Counted from the first letter of the stretch, positions 23,001 to 33,844 are shown. The stretch is 64,000 nt of DNA from Telopea speciosissima (GCF_018873765.1 NC_057924.1:2790001-2854000), one strand, 5' to 3'. The notes: generated from the letters alone by a model not told the origin. Numbers and translations are program-made.

Positions 23001-24601
23001 ATGCTACATTTAGGATCCTTGATGTTTCTATTTTGGTTAAAGTAGGATGATTTAGAAGTTGTAGGAGTAGGTCAGAGATGGTTGCATCACGTAACTGTTC
23101 TGTATGAATACTTAGAGAGCCATAAGCCCATATTCTCTTGGAGAAGGTACAAGATAGTAGGATATGCCGTTCAGTTTCCTGTTCAGTTTGACACAATGGG
23201 CATATAGAGTTGATGTGAATGAACCTTTTGATTTTGTCAAGAGTAGGAAGACCTTCCCTAAGTAATCTCCATGCGAACATTTTGAATTTAGGGTGATCTT
23301 AAGGTTCCATATGGATTTCCATATATTGGGATTGGGAAGGGTGGATGTAGTTGGTGTACCAGAGAGGAGTCATGCTGCCTGTTTGGTTGTGAGTTGACCT
23401 GTTTTACTCAAAGGGGTAAAGATGAAATCTTCATGAGGATTATTGGAAATTGGAATCTGTGGAATTGCTTTAGATATATGGGATGGAAATAGTGTGGTTA
23501 TTAGAGGTCTGGTCCATTCTCTATTGATGAGCAGTTCTGACACAGTTCTGACACATGAGAATAAGGTTGTGTGTTGAAGGAGGGGGTGGGGGTTAGTGGT
23601 CAGTCAGACTGGGAATCCATGGTGCATTGCAGATTAGGATTGAATTCCCGTTCCCTACTTTCCAGCATATCATTTTTCCTAGGATTGGAAAAATTGATCA
23701 CAAACCATTCCAAGTCCAAGAACCAGATTGACGAGAGAAATTTTTGTCAAGGATGAATTTATTTGGATTTAATGAGACGAGCCCAGAATTAATCGGGTTG
23801 TGTTAAGAGTCTCCATCCCAGTTTGAGAAGTAGTGCTTTATTTTGGATGTGAGGAATGAATACCAATGCCCCCAAATGGTTGGGGTTTACAATGAGACGG
23901 GCCCAGGTTAAGGCCTTTCTCTCCCTCTTTTCTCCCTTTCCAAAAAGCTGCATTGATCGAGTCAATTTTGTTGCTATGTGAGCTGCTTCTTTAATGGTTG
24001 ATACAAGGTTGCATATGGAATAAAGTCATTCTGCGATCTGAACTGTAAATAAATGAAGTTGCTAGGAATGTTGTAAATACCCTGCTTATATCAGTTAGAA
24101 ACTATCACATTCTTGCTCCGTTGACACTATGGATCTGTTTTCAAGCTATTATTCTACCCAAAAAAATAAAGTTTTCAAGCTATTAACGGTGGAGATTCAG
24201 TTCAAGTCCTCTGCCCCCCATTAACCATATATTACTTGTTTCTTGTCTTCTGCTTCTGTATGTTAAATGTACAGTTCAATATAGGTGCAACAGTTTCTTC
24301 TTCGGTTTTATGAATTGGTCAGCCAGTTTAACTGCAATAGATGCTCTTTAATTTTTGTTTTTTCTCCCATGAACCCAGTTTGATTATTTTTCCTCAACAC
24401 CTGAAGGTGATTTGCAAGGATTACCCCTGGATCCTGACTGACTCATTGTGTTAGCTATCTGTGTTAAGCTTTTGTACACCTATTATTTATATGTTACTTT
24501 CATTATTTATATTGCAGGAGAAGGCTTTTGAAGAGAGCCAAAAATATAAGGAAAGGAAATACGTTCTTGAGAAAGAAAGGATGTTGAAGGAGGGTTGGTA
24601 A
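13190..24601 (+). CDS. Yippee family zinc-binding protein (three exons)
   Basis: Exons are 13190-13332, 18193-18301 and 24518-24601, giving 336 nt and a 111-residue product ([17 protein letters not shown]... to ...RMLKEGW). All splice sites are canonical (ACTGT|GTGAGT, TTTCAG, AGATAT|GTAAGT, TTGCAG) and the phases fit. The two CXXC pairs of the Yippee fold are present: CKCC near residue 17-20 and CSSC in [14 protein letters not shown] near residue 74-77. [15 protein letters not shown] and [22 protein letters not shown] are family hallmarks. Yippee proteins are small beta-tent zinc proteins related to the cereblon fold; plant roles are poorly known. The introns are 4860 and 6216 bp and packed with mobile elements, yet all three exons remain open. 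The start ATG is the only one that keeps the conserved N-terminus. A likely 5'-leader acceptor (CTCTTACAG) is at 13131-13139. Confidence 0.92.
14033..14066. repeat. (GT)n(GA)n microsatellite
   Basis: A TG run of about ten units passes straight into a GA run of about six units, in intron 1 of the Yippee gene. Confidence 0.9.
14178..14315. repeat. 69-bp imperfect tandem duplication
   Basis: Two units start at 14178 and 14247 (TCGAAACATCATAGAGATAA and TCGAAATGTCATTGAGATAA). They share most bases across about 65 positions, so this is an older duplication than the one at 25676. Confidence 0.7.
14691..15135. mobile_element. Solo LTR, Ty1/copia-like
   Basis: A 445-bp unit starts TGTTGTTGGTGAAGCC and ends TTTTCGTAACA, with GGGGG on both sides (14686-14690 and 15136-15140) as a 5-bp target duplication. 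Within it are a TATATATTG box-like element, a TTGTTCTTATCTCTTTGAG stretch and GTGAACCAGGTAAATCTCTG near the end, as is common in plant copia LTRs. No internal domain or second LTR is adjacent, so this is the product of LTR-LTR recombination. The flanking G run makes the target duplication slightly ambiguous. Confidence 0.75.
15625..17385 (-). mobile_element. RTE-clade LINE, 5'-truncated, antisense to the Yippee gene
   Basis: Minus-strand frames give the order of an RTE reverse transcriptase: [29 protein letters not shown] (17120-16938), [16 protein letters not shown] (16851-16657), [16 protein letters not shown] and [13 protein letters not shown] in place of the usual FADD box (16714-16439), then [29 protein letters not shown] (16123-15914). 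The 3' end at 15625 on the plus strand reads ACAACAAAAACTCAGCC, the usual RTE tail. A second copy of this tail (15625-15735 beside 15736-15850) suggests two insertions or a local duplication. It is decayed, with frames split by several stops and shifts and the catalytic aspartates altered. Confidence 0.85.
17403..17836 (+). mobile_element. Au-type SINE, split by a hAT MITE
   Basis: 17403-17532 and 17794-17836 join to an Au-SINE-like sequence of about 170 bp: GTTGACCCTTGGTGCAGTGA (A-box-like), GGTTCAAAAC (B-box-like), GGAAACAGCCTCTTCTGCGA, GGGTAAGGCCGCATACATTT, then GTAGTGGGAGCCTTGTGCAC and a T-rich tail. Au SINEs are tRNA-derived elements spread across flowering plants and copied by LINE machinery. 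The break lies exactly at the family A MITE ends. Confidence 0.8.
17533..17793. mobile_element. hAT MITE, family A, inside the Au SINE
   Basis: Ends CATGGTTTTAG and CTAAAACCATG are perfect inverses over 11 bp. The flanks CCTTGCAT and CCCTGCAG are an imperfect 8-bp target duplication. The interior has repeated TATCGGTCACC/TATCAGCCGTATC words. Because it disrupts the SINE it is the younger of the two. Confidence 0.85.
20692..24015 (-). mobile_element. L1-type LINE, 3' part, interrupted by an RTE LINE
   Basis: Reading down the minus strand: RT-connection remains (about 24015-23560, e.g. [23 protein letters not shown]), a zf-RVT domain (23400-22900; [19 protein letters not shown] then [18 protein letters not shown]), then after the nested RTE an RNase H-like domain (21180-20732; [33 protein letters not shown]). 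The poly-A tail is the T run at 20693-20700. Stops and frameshifts break it, so it is inactive. The zf-RVT and RNase H parts lie in the right order and strand on either side of 21191-22806, showing they were once continuous. Confidence 0.88.
21191..22806 (+). mobile_element. RTE-clade LINE nested in the L1
   Basis: Plus-strand frames read [76 protein letters not shown] (FADD catalytic box), [29 protein letters not shown] and [15 protein letters not shown], the usual order of an RTE ORF from mid-RT to the C-terminus. The 3' end reads AAGTTGGGATAAAGCTGAGT then TTGTTGTTGATAG. It is 5'-truncated and broken by several frameshifts, but less decayed than the minus-strand copy at 15625. TTGATA flanks both ends and may be the short target duplication. 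Confidence 0.88.
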
Positions 24602-24706
24602 TTCTTACAGAAATTTAGTGAGAACGAAAATTAAAAATTATCTTGTCTCCTTAATCAGGGAGTACTTGTTAGGAATCTAACAGGAGTTGAAGTGGAATCA
24701 AGACAA

Positions 24707-24990
24707 ATTTTTTTTTTTAACGGAAGTGAAAATTTGTTGTTTTCTTGTTTTTTGATGTGAAGCAAGAAATTCATTAAAGTCTACGGTTACATCTGCTTGG
24801 ATGCAGTGTAGCTTTGCGTAATGTCTAGGTTGTTTAATTAAACAAACTTTATCAGACTTGCTAAGTAGAAACTTAATATAAAAAAATAAAGGGAAAAGTT
24901 CCCACGACCAAGGGTAGTCATAGTGGTTCTCTAACCAATAAACCAATGCTAAAAAGCCCGTCCAAATTTCTATGTGACGCCCTGTTTGAT
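24707..24990 (-). mobile_element. L1 LINE 3' fragment downstream of the Yippee gene
   Basis: A minus-strand frame reads YPWSWELFPLFFYIKFLLSK and LPxxxA-like RHYAKLHCIQADV, which lines up with [20 protein letters not shown] and [13 protein letters not shown] of the L1 at 20732-20953. A T run at 24707-24716 is the poly-A tail. It lies about 100 bp past the Yippee stop codon, so it could affect that gene's 3' end. A CTTCTG hexamer repeat follows at about 24995-25020. Confidence 0.7.
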
Positions 24991-25374
24991 TCCTCTGCTT
25001 CTGCTTCTGCTTCTGCTTCCTGTGTAACCAAATACCCAACTCCCTATTGAGGTGGATTTTTCAAAGCTTCCATCAATAATAATAATATTCTCTTCCTCTA
25101 TTGGTAGTTGTTTGTTTGTAAAAGGCTAAAGATAGGGGTACCCGCGGTCGGTACCATTCAACAAAGGGTTCTTCCGGATGAAAAATCTTCAGATCTTAGG
25201 TGGAGGCACGACAAGGGGTGGGGAAAGAGAATTTAGTGAAAAGAGAATAAGCGTGCGAGATCGCTTCACATGTTGATGCAGCTCAAATGGAGAAAGCCAT
25301 GAGAATAAAATGATTCAAGTTTTTTAAAAGCAAAGAGACCCCTTCCCAATCTGAGTCTGCATCTCTCTCACACC

Positions 25375-26312
25375 CATGGTTCGTAATCTCGGCTCAGTAT
25401 CTGTTGTAGCCAATCCCAATAGAGTGATCCTGACTAGGTTTTGTGAATCGGTAACTAAATCGGATATAACCCATTCATATCGAACGAGCGGTTCCAATAC
25501 GCAAAACTTGCAGAGTAGGGTTTTAAAATCCCTATTTTCTTTGTTCTTCGTCCCAGATTTTCAAATTGCTATTCACAGATTTGAGAGAGTAAAATCTACG
25601 AGAATAAAAGAGAACCTTACCGTTTTTGAATAAAGAATCGAATATGGGAATATTTCATTCCATGTAAACATAGATCTTTACTTGAGGTAATTAGGGCTTT
25701 AAGATCCAAATTTTCCAATTCTTCGTCCTAGCCTTACATCCTAACCTTACGCCCTGATTAAGAGATCAAAGACCTTCAAATTCACGAGATGAAAGGATCT
25801 CCCATTTTTTATTACTACTTAAAACTGAATTCTTTTTAGATAAATGACAGTGAGCTTGAAGAGGTGGAAAAGATAAGCTCAACACATAAATAAGACTTAA
25901 ATAATCTCAAACCAAGTTTGATCATTTGTCGAGGACCTAATCTAAGATGATTTTGACCGATCAGCTTTACTTGAGGTAATTAGGGCTTTAAGATCCAAAT
26001 TTTCCAATTCTTCGTCCTAGCCTTACATCCTAACCTTACGCCCTGATTAAGAGATCAGAGACCTTCAAATTCACGAGATGAAAGGATCTCCCTTTTTTTA
26101 TTACTACTTAAAACTGAATTCTTTTTAGATAAATGACAGTGAGGTTGAAGAGGTGGAAAAGATAAGCTCAACACATAAATAAGACTTAAATAATCTCAAA
26201 CCAAGTTTGATCATTTGTCGAGGACCTAATCTAAGATGATTTTGACCGATCAGATAGGTATCGGAACAGTATCGGCATTGACCACCGGCTGACACCTGGA
26301 TTACAAACCTTG
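25375..26312. mobile_element. hAT MITE family A, enlarged by an internal tandem duplication
   Basis: Ends CATGGTTCGTAATCTCGG and GGATTACAAACCTTG match the family A termini. Flanks CTCACACC and ATCACACT agree at six of eight positions, a decayed 8-bp target duplication. The element is about 940 bp, several times the usual 110-260 bp, mainly because of a 289-bp duplication inside it. No transposase is seen. Confidence 0.65.
25676..26253. repeat. 289-bp near-identical tandem duplication
   Basis: Units run 25676-25964 and 25965-26253, starting CTTTACTTGAGGTAATTAGG and ending GATTTTGACCGATCAG. I see only a few differences, so the duplication is recent compared with the element that holds it. Confidence 0.93.
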
Positions 26313-26320
26313 ATCACACT

Positions 26321-28003
26321 CGCCATGAAAATGAACCCATGCCTTCAAATTCTCCATTCCATTGGAAACAGCCGCTAGTTTGGGGAAAGTTTTACTTACG
26401 GTGAAAGTTCAGCCCCCATCCTACGCTCCCTACGTTGTCTATGTAAGAAAAATGGATCTTTTATGTCATGGTTTTGATTCTTGTGGGATTTTCTTTTTTA
26501 ATTAAAACATAAAATAAATGTGTGATTTACGATTGTCTTCCCCACAAAATTGTTATTTTTTTTGAATGAAAAATACTTTTAAATTCATTTTTATATTAAT
26601 CAATTTAAATTTGAAAATTTAATCTTTTATGATACACGTGGGTTTTTTACCTAACAAAATTTTAATTTTTTTGAATGAAACTTACATTTATTAAAATTCA
26701 TATTTATTTTAATAATTTCAATTCTAGGTTTTTTATAGACTTATTATTAAAACATTTCCATAAAAAAAAAATAAAACTATTATTAAAACATATTCTTTTG
26801 CTATGTAACAGCAAAGAAAGAGCACAAAACTATTGTATTTCAGAAGGGGTTGGGAGCATGCAGGCGCCAAGTGTCCAAGCAGCGTTCGTTTCCCTTGATA
26901 AATTATGTAATATAATTTCAACTCGTCATGGGTTTAAGAATAGCAGTACAAATAAGGAGTTTGAATTGGTACAAATGATGAAAAGTATTTGCCAATACCT
27001 AAAACCCTTCGAACTCGTTACATGGATTACTCAAAACTGAGTCCCAAAAGATAGGGAGAGATCTGTACATTTAATCAAATCCAAATGAATACTTTATACT
27101 TATGCCACGGACAATCAATATAGATACAAATTTTAATCTAAAAAGAGCACTACGGGGAACTAGAACGAATCTGAGGAACAACTAACTCACTATAAAAAAA
27201 CAAAAAAAGTGAGAGAAGTTTGATAACCTTACGCCTAAATATAACGGATGACTTCTAATAGGAGTGCAAACCAAGTCACCAACCACATTTAGTTGGGATG
27301 GGGGAAAGTAGTTTTTGTTAAAAAATTCAGAAACCAAGGTCCAGAGTCTGGTCACAATATTTTTGGGGCTTTAAAAAAAACAGGAAGAAAGATATTCCAG
27401 AGTAAGAGAAACTTTTTCTCTTACTTATTTATGAGTGAAGAAATTTTCTGAAGACAAGAAAGAGATTACTTTCACGTATTAATATGAATTGGACATGTGT
27501 TAGTAAACTCATGAGCATACCAATATTGGCTGTGAACATTCGATTAACGTTGTAAATTAGGTTGATAAGGAGTAGATAGAAAAGGAAGTACCTAAAGTTG
27601 GGAAGAAAATGGTTGACATAAAACGGCAAGGGGGAAGGAGAGCCTTCAGTCACACATAACAGCAACCAATTGATTGCATTATAGGACTAGGAGTTACTAA
27701 CTTTGTGGTATAATATAAAATCTAAAGACTAGTCTATAAAACAAAACACCCACATATAGAAGAGCATCAAAATGAAAGCTTCTACCAAACAGAATTTCTA
27801 AAACTATCAATTATCCATTAAACTGTCTATTAATTAGTAGAAAAGAAAATATGAAACATCCCAAGTTGAGTATAAACTCAACCAATAAAAAAAAACAGAT
27901 GATATAGCAAAATAACTATGTTTAACTTCTGCAACACATGAACATGTCTGCTTCTTTGTACAATGACATAGAAGTCATTTGATAAGAAAAAGCATGACTG
28001 CTT
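26321..28003. other. Intergenic AT-rich DNA, no gene seen
   Basis: Only short unsupported frames are present. A phrase near 27270-27300 (CCACATTTAGTTGGGATGGGG) resembles an RTE LINE tail, but too little is left to call. The last few hundred bases are the likely 3' flank of the FRIGIDA-like gene. Confidence 0.5.
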
Positions 28004-31000
28004 TCAAGGATAGTAAGAAGGACGGTACTGAGGTGGTAAACCATATCCACCATAGCTCAAAGACCTGTCATAAAGTCCAGATGGTTGTGAAGGCGGAGGA
28101 TGTGAAAGGTGCGAAGGGAGAGCAGAGTACAGGTGAGACCTAGCAGGGCTTAGGTTTCCACCATAATTGACTGAGTTTTCAGTACCACCATACAATGCAG
28201 AAGATGAACTTCCATATGGGGTTAGAGAGGAAGGGCCTTGCAAGCCATAGGAGGACCCAGCAGCAGAACCAAGATAAGACGCAACACGATCTGGCAACAA
28301 GCCAGATTGCTGCATCTGAGTGTGATGAATTGAGTGAAGACTAGTAGCAGTCTCGGTCATGGAATTCTGGTAAGCAACAGCATTAGAATTAACAGTAACA
28401 ACAGCAGGGGCAGATTGCCGAGCACGTTTATTTTTTCCAGTTCCAGCCTGCTGTTTAGAGGCAGTAGCAGCTGCTGCAGGACGTTTCCTATCAGCCTTCT
28501 TCTTTTCCAACTGCTCAATTTGCTTCTCAAGACTCCCACATGGGTACTGTGATTCTAGGTTATGTTCTTGGATGGATTTAATAACTGCTCTCAAGGCAGC
28601 AATTTCCTTGGCCGTAGCCTCATTCTGTGGGCAAAGTTAATACAAAAAAGAATAAAATGAAATTCCAACTAAAGCTGCCAAACCTAACCAAATGGTGAAA
28701 TTGCAAATATACAAATTGCAAATTTACCTGCGACTGAGTCGAGAAATTTGCCTTTACACGAATTTCCTGGATTGTTTTCTTGGACTCCTTAATGTAACTT
28801 TTAAGGAGAGGTACTGGTGGAAATTTGTCAGCAAGCTTAAATTCATAGGCAAATTTTACAGCCTCAATATGCTTCCCCTTACTAGTAAGTTTCTCGATAA
28901 AATCTGTTGAAGCCAAAAATAAATATTCTATCAGTCTGACCCAAAGTGGGTACAGAAGACGGGTAATAACAAGTGTTAGATTGTCAATTTCAAGGAATAC
29001 CCAATGCTGGGACAGGGGAATGGAAACGTATAAGACTGACAACAAATATAATTGCTATATAACATCATAAGAACAAAAAAATGATAAAATAAAATCAACT
29101 AAAAAAATCAAGAAAAAAGAACTATGCCCTACCCTCACTACTTGTGAAAAGACTAAACTAAATGAATGGTACAAATCAGGAGACATTTTATATTACTAAA
29201 TAGAGCACAAGATTTGGGAAAAAAGAGGAAAATTAAGATTAAAAAAACCAAGTAGAACTAAAAAGCAGAGCAGGGAAGGTGACATTAGATTTGAAAAACA
29301 AAAAATGGGAAACATTAGGTCAAACTAATAAAAACTATAGAGAACTTAGTTAAGGGCCTCAGAATTGCAGAATAACATCAAGGTTGAAACCGTTCAGTCC
29401 CGAAAGATGGTTTATTGAAGTGTTGTCATCATAGGCCATTAACTAAAATCCAACACAGAACTTATCTATACCAAAAAATAAAAAATGAAACGAGTTCTTG
29501 GTCCGAAAAAAGGTAAGATCAACAAAAACTTCAATACTAGAGGAGAATATTTTCTGCTATCCAAAATAATACAGACAAAAAACAGAAGTACAGAGACTGA
29601 GCTTAAAAAAATTGAGTAGAATCCAAGGGAAATTAATACTGGATAGAGGATAAAAACAAAAGATTTGACTCTTCGGAGAAATGAAATACCATCAACTATG
29701 GCAATTACACAGAATAATATATATTATAACCCATTGGAGATGTTGCACACAAAGGAAGTCTACTAACACTATAGATGCATTGACAAGAAAAAATAGCTTA
29801 CTTTTTGAAGCAATCAAATAAAATATTTGATGTACTGAATAACCAACATTACAAAAAAATCTACTAACCAAAAGAGCAGTGTATAAATACTGCAACAATA
29901 AACTAAAAAAACCCTATGGGTTTAACCAACAGTATCTATATATATATTCTAAACGTAGAAAGAAACTATTCCACCAAGCTATTTCAAGAGAATGGTGAAT
30001 AGAAGAATACATGATAATAACAAAGAGGTAGTCTGCATTTTAAATAATCAAATGCAAGTAAGAAATGAATAAAAGCTTCCTTGAAGATTACCAAGGAGCT
30101 TCTGTCCTCAGAAGCATTTCAGGAGAACATACAGCTTCACTCCAACAAAGCTGCCGAGTTACAGGTTACTAAGGTCCTATCTACGGTTATTATCCAGGAG
30201 AGCAAGTAAAGCAAAAATCTTTATGAACAACTCGCACACTTCAGATGAAAAAAAAAATCACATTCAAACAAGAATAACAGAGACGAAAAAAATGAAGCCC
30301 AGGTTTGAATGATACATACCAGGCATATTATCTGTGAAACCAAGCGCTCGACACAATTCAAGAGCCTGTCTGCGCCGAGCAATAGTAACAAGAAGATCAA
30401 GAAGCCAATCAATACTAAATCCGGAGACCAAATCAAAGGTAGCAAGAAGCTGCAAAAAAGCTAAGGCTTCTAAATGATTTGGACCGCCTAGAGTAAGCTT
30501 CCCTTTCCATTCAAGGGCCAATTTCTTAGCTTTCTCCTTCACTTGAGGTGAAATTTGTGGAGAGATCGTCTTTAGCTGTTCTAATAAAAGAATACAAGTT
30601 CTTCTAATAGCCGCCAATTCACCATCCTTGTCTCCTTTGGAATTGGGAGGAAAAAAACCTACCATTGCGTCCAAAACAAGCTTTGCCGGATCCGAAGCCG
30701 ATTTAAAAGCAACAGTAACTTCTCCCCGGATAAGATCCAGTTCTTTACGATGATCAACTACATAGGAACGCAAACCCTTTCCATCCATCTTGATGCATAG
30801 GGATTTCAACTCAGGTCGAGGAGTTATTTCCGACTCCTCTTCCTTCTTCACCGGCGCAGTTGCCGAAGAAGTCTGTTTCCCATTAGACCCAGGAATCGGG
30901 TGAGGAGATTTTTCCACAGCCAATTCATCACCGGCTTGTGGATCGATAGATTCAAGTTCCTTGAAACGTTTCTCTATAGAACTCTTGATCGAGTTCAAAT

Positions 31001-31142
31001 GATCATCCAGATCCTTCCATTGAAGGGTGAAGGAAGAAAGGAAAGAAGAGTGTGCTTTGAGATCTTCGAAAGCTTTACGAAGATCATCCTTTTTTGCATC
31101 TATAGATTTAATAGCAGTGGAAATCGCTATTAATGAAGCCAT
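28004..31142 (-). CDS. FRL: FRIGIDA-like protein (FRL1/FRL3 type), three coding exons
   Basis: Coding exons are 31142-30320, 28903-28728 and 28624-28004, together 1620 nt and 539 residues. Splice sites are canonical (CCTG|GTATGT, CAACAG, CGCAG|GTAAAT, CCACAG) and the frame is kept. The N-terminus (MASLIAISTAIKSIDAKKDDLRKAFEDL) is coiled-coil and matches FRL1. Next come KSLCIKMDGKGLRSYVV, a conserved core ending RRRQALELCRALGF, then PVPLLKSYIKESKKTIQEIR, LESQYPCGSLEKQIEQLEKKKADRKRP and a C-terminal LPPQYRPSYYP. FRIGIDA-family proteins act in the nucleus; FRI is a scaffold that promotes FLC expression and delays flowering, and FRL1/FRL2 act with it in Arabidopsis. A GKNKRARQ-like basic stretch could be a nuclear signal. 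A likely 5'-UTR intron (31351-31145) ends with a run of T just before the start codon. Confidence 0.93.
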
Positions 31143-31144
31143 TT

Positions 31145-31351
31145 CTGCTATGAAACCTCCCAAAAAAAAAAAAAAAAAAAAATCACAGACGAAAAGCACG
31201 AATTGAAATACCGTAAACCCTAGAGAAGAGGAATAAACACAATTAGGAGCTTTAACTATGGAAAGACTCCTTCAGTCAGAAGAAACAACAAATGCTTCTG
31301 CTAACAAATCTTAACCCTAATGGACGAAAACAAGAGACGAAAGCTTTTCAC
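31145..31351 (-). other. Likely 5'-UTR intron of the FRIGIDA-like gene
   Basis: On the minus strand a donor CCGCAG|GTGAAA at 31352/31351 and an acceptor CATAGCAG at 31147-31145 enclose 207 bp that end in a strong polypyrimidine run (about 18 T). The ATG follows two bases after the acceptor. This is inferred from splice signals only. Confidence 0.55.
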
Positions 31352-31789
31352 CTGCGGAGAGAAGAAAATCTGAAACCCTAGAGGATATTACCGAAGATGG
31401 TCATAGGGCGCAGAGCGAACCCTAGATGACATTACCGAGACGTAGATCAATAGGAGATATGAAAAGTTAAAGGAGGAGATTTATAATTTATAACCGTCGG
31501 TAATATTTCCTAAGCCGTTCGATGAGAATCGTGCGGTGGAATGCTGGAAAGGATTAAGGTCACGCCGCTAATGGAAGATTTTTAGGGTTTCGACTTTATA
31601 ACGTTCATTGTCCGCTTTATAAGAGTTTGGGGTGGACTTCAAAAGTGGGCCAATAAAGAATCAAAATTACCAACAGACCATTCTATAAAAGTCTCAGGTG
31701 GGTCTCACCATGTGGATGCCATCTGGATGGTTGAAATCCATTCACATACGAGAATGTGAACCCATCAAAATTATCACTTCAATTTGTCA

Positions 31790-31920
31790 ATTCATCAATT
31801 TCTTTAATTCCTATAATAGAAGAGGTGACCCCATCCGGACAATGTATTCAGGTAGGGAGTAAGATGGTCATTTCTATTCTCTATTAAATGAAATTGAGGA
31901 AATTGAAGAGGAAAGGGGAT
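31790..31920. repeat. Family B hairpin MITE
   Basis: Arms CAATTTCTTTAATTCCTATA and ATTAAATGAAATTGAGGAAATTG enclose a core with GTGACCCC and ATGGTCATTTCTATT. It lies upstream of the FRIGIDA-like gene. Confidence 0.7.
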
Positions 31921-32189
31921 AAAGATCCCCCCTTCTTCCTCCTAAGTCCCAGTCCACTAATGTTTGAGTGGATATTTTTTGATAATTGTTTTATGAGAAA
32001 ATAAAACTTTATTGTGACATCCAACATCTTCAAGTGTGCTTTGAGTCTTGTATTTTTCAATTTATTTCAAGAGTAATGAAAAATGTATTTCGGACCTTCA
32101 TCAATAAGGATGAGAGTAATAACGAGATCATAGTAGTGATTGAAGAGAAACCATGGGTGAAGGAGAACTTCCTCTTATATATAATGGAG

Positions 32190-33330
32190 TTTTTTTTTTT
32201 ATGAAAATAAAACCTTATATTAAAAAGAAATGTGCACATCATTGTGGTATGGAGTAGTACAATTACTAGAGAACCTAGTTCTAGCTAAATCCAAGACCGT
32301 ATTATAGAAGGTGTTGTTACTATACCATTTGAAACTAACATTAGAGGAATTTGTAGTCTCATTAGCTAGAGTGAAATAATTTTTAAATAAATTCCGAGGT
32401 AAGCACATTTTGTCACTTGGATAAAAAAGAGACTAGAGATCTCTGTTGTAGCACCACACTTCTTTGATGTTAATATTCGTCTTTATAGCATGTTTCCACC
32501 CTTGCAATAGCTCATAAAGTTCTGCCTCCTTCTCGTCATTGGTTGTAAGACGACCTACAGATGTTAGAACTTTCTAGCCATCTAGCAAAATGGAAAAAGC
32601 CCAACTGGATAATCTTAGTTCAGGATCATAAGTGTCTGCGCAAATTAAACCAGAGAATTGTAAGTCAGGGTTAGAAACTCGATTCAATTCATGGGATGAA
32701 TGTGTGCATGGTGAGGGTGCATGTATAGGATAAGAGGGGGGTTGAATTTGCAGATCATCAATCCGTCGAAATACATCTTTCAAAACCAGCATGGGGTCAG
32801 TCTTGGCCAAACCCTTAACGACTTTGTTCCTTACAGACCAGATGAAATAAAATGTAATAATAAATACTGAGAAAAACCAGATCAAAGATTGTTTATCAAA
32901 GCTTTTTGAGCAAAGGAGAAAGGCACACAAATGTGTCATTGAAGGGCTGGATAGATGCTCGATTCTCAATCCTAGAGGACCAAATGCCTAGATGCGCTTA
33001 GTTCAATCACATGACAGAAATACATGCCAAATCGATTCATCACAAGATCCACAGAGAACACCAGTAGGTTCAACGGGCATCCATTTCGAGATAGTAACTT
33101 TAACAGGAAGTCCTTCATGTAAGACATGCCCAAAAAACATTTTAAATCTTGGGTGAATCTTAATTTTCCAAAAAAACCGCCACCATTTGATAATCATGGG
33201 GCTGGGTTGATTAGATGAAGAAATGACCTTGTAAATCAGATTCAAGCTTCACACATGAAAGACCAATACTTCTTGCAAATAGACCATTTTGACACAACTC
33301 AATGCTTCAGCCGCTAGAGGGGAAAACAAA
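32190..33330 (-). mobile_element. L1-type LINE 3' part, minus strand
   Basis: Going down the minus strand: zf-RVT region (33245-33003; KWWRFFWKIKIHPRFKMFFG, LPVKVTISKW, CGSCDESIWHVFLSC), then FYFIWSVRNKVVKG and an RNase H-like end (32969-32574, LSSWAFSILLDG). The T run at about 32190-32201 marks the poly-A tail. Several stops and shifts break the frame. Confidence 0.8.
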
Positions 33331-33711
33331 GTAGTAATACATTTTCTATGATTTTAATGTACTTATTCATATTTAATTATATAGATTATAAGTTAATATG
33401 TATAAACTTGGGATGGATATTGAAATTGTCATTAATATAATCTTACCTACATGGCCCAACCTTGTTTGTAAATTGGAAAATAGGTCAATTCTCATTAAAT
33501 TGGTACTAATCTCCATTCCAACCTATTTGATGTCCTAGTATTTGTCCCCCCAAATCCATTTCCTCAAGATTGGATCCTATTCCCCCTCTATTTCTAATGT
33601 CTTTGAACTGCTCATTGGGAGAACTTGGAATTTACCTTTGCGTAATTCTATTTTTACAAATCAAATTGCACCTCTCATTACTATAATTCCATTAGCTTCA
33701 ACATTGCATGA

Positions 33712-33732
33712 TATTTACCAAAAAAAAAAAAA
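33712..33732 (+). mobile_element. Ultra-short L1 insertion (about 21 bp) with 11-bp target duplication
   Basis: The unit TATTTACC plus about 13 A is flanked by ACATTGCATGA on both sides (33701-33711 and 33733-33743). The unit is the same as the last bases of the L1 family seen at about 35355 (TTACCAAAAAAAA). It is an extreme 5'-truncated L1 insertion into the older L1. Confidence 0.8.
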
Positions 33733-33844
33733 ACATTGCATGACGATTTTCCCTTTTGTCCATTAACAAAAAATAATGCTTTGACAACTAAGGCTGCTAT
33801 TAGGTTCTTGTCTTTAAAACACCAAGTTGAAAGTGATTTACCAA

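Larger units (their letters stand above)
18302..24517 (+). other. Yippee intron 2 (6216 bp), element-rich
   Basis: The second half (20692-24015) is an antisense L1 LINE interrupted by a sense RTE LINE. 18302-20690 and 24016-24517 are AT-rich intronic DNA in which nothing is recognised beyond short frames without domain signal. Confidence 0.85.

Noticed and set aside
25376-25633. 85-codon frame
   Set aside because: It lies wholly within the TATCGG-type hAT element and has no domain.
26675-27040. 121-codon frame
   Set aside because: AT-rich DNA with Lys/Ile/Leu runs, no domain, no splice context.
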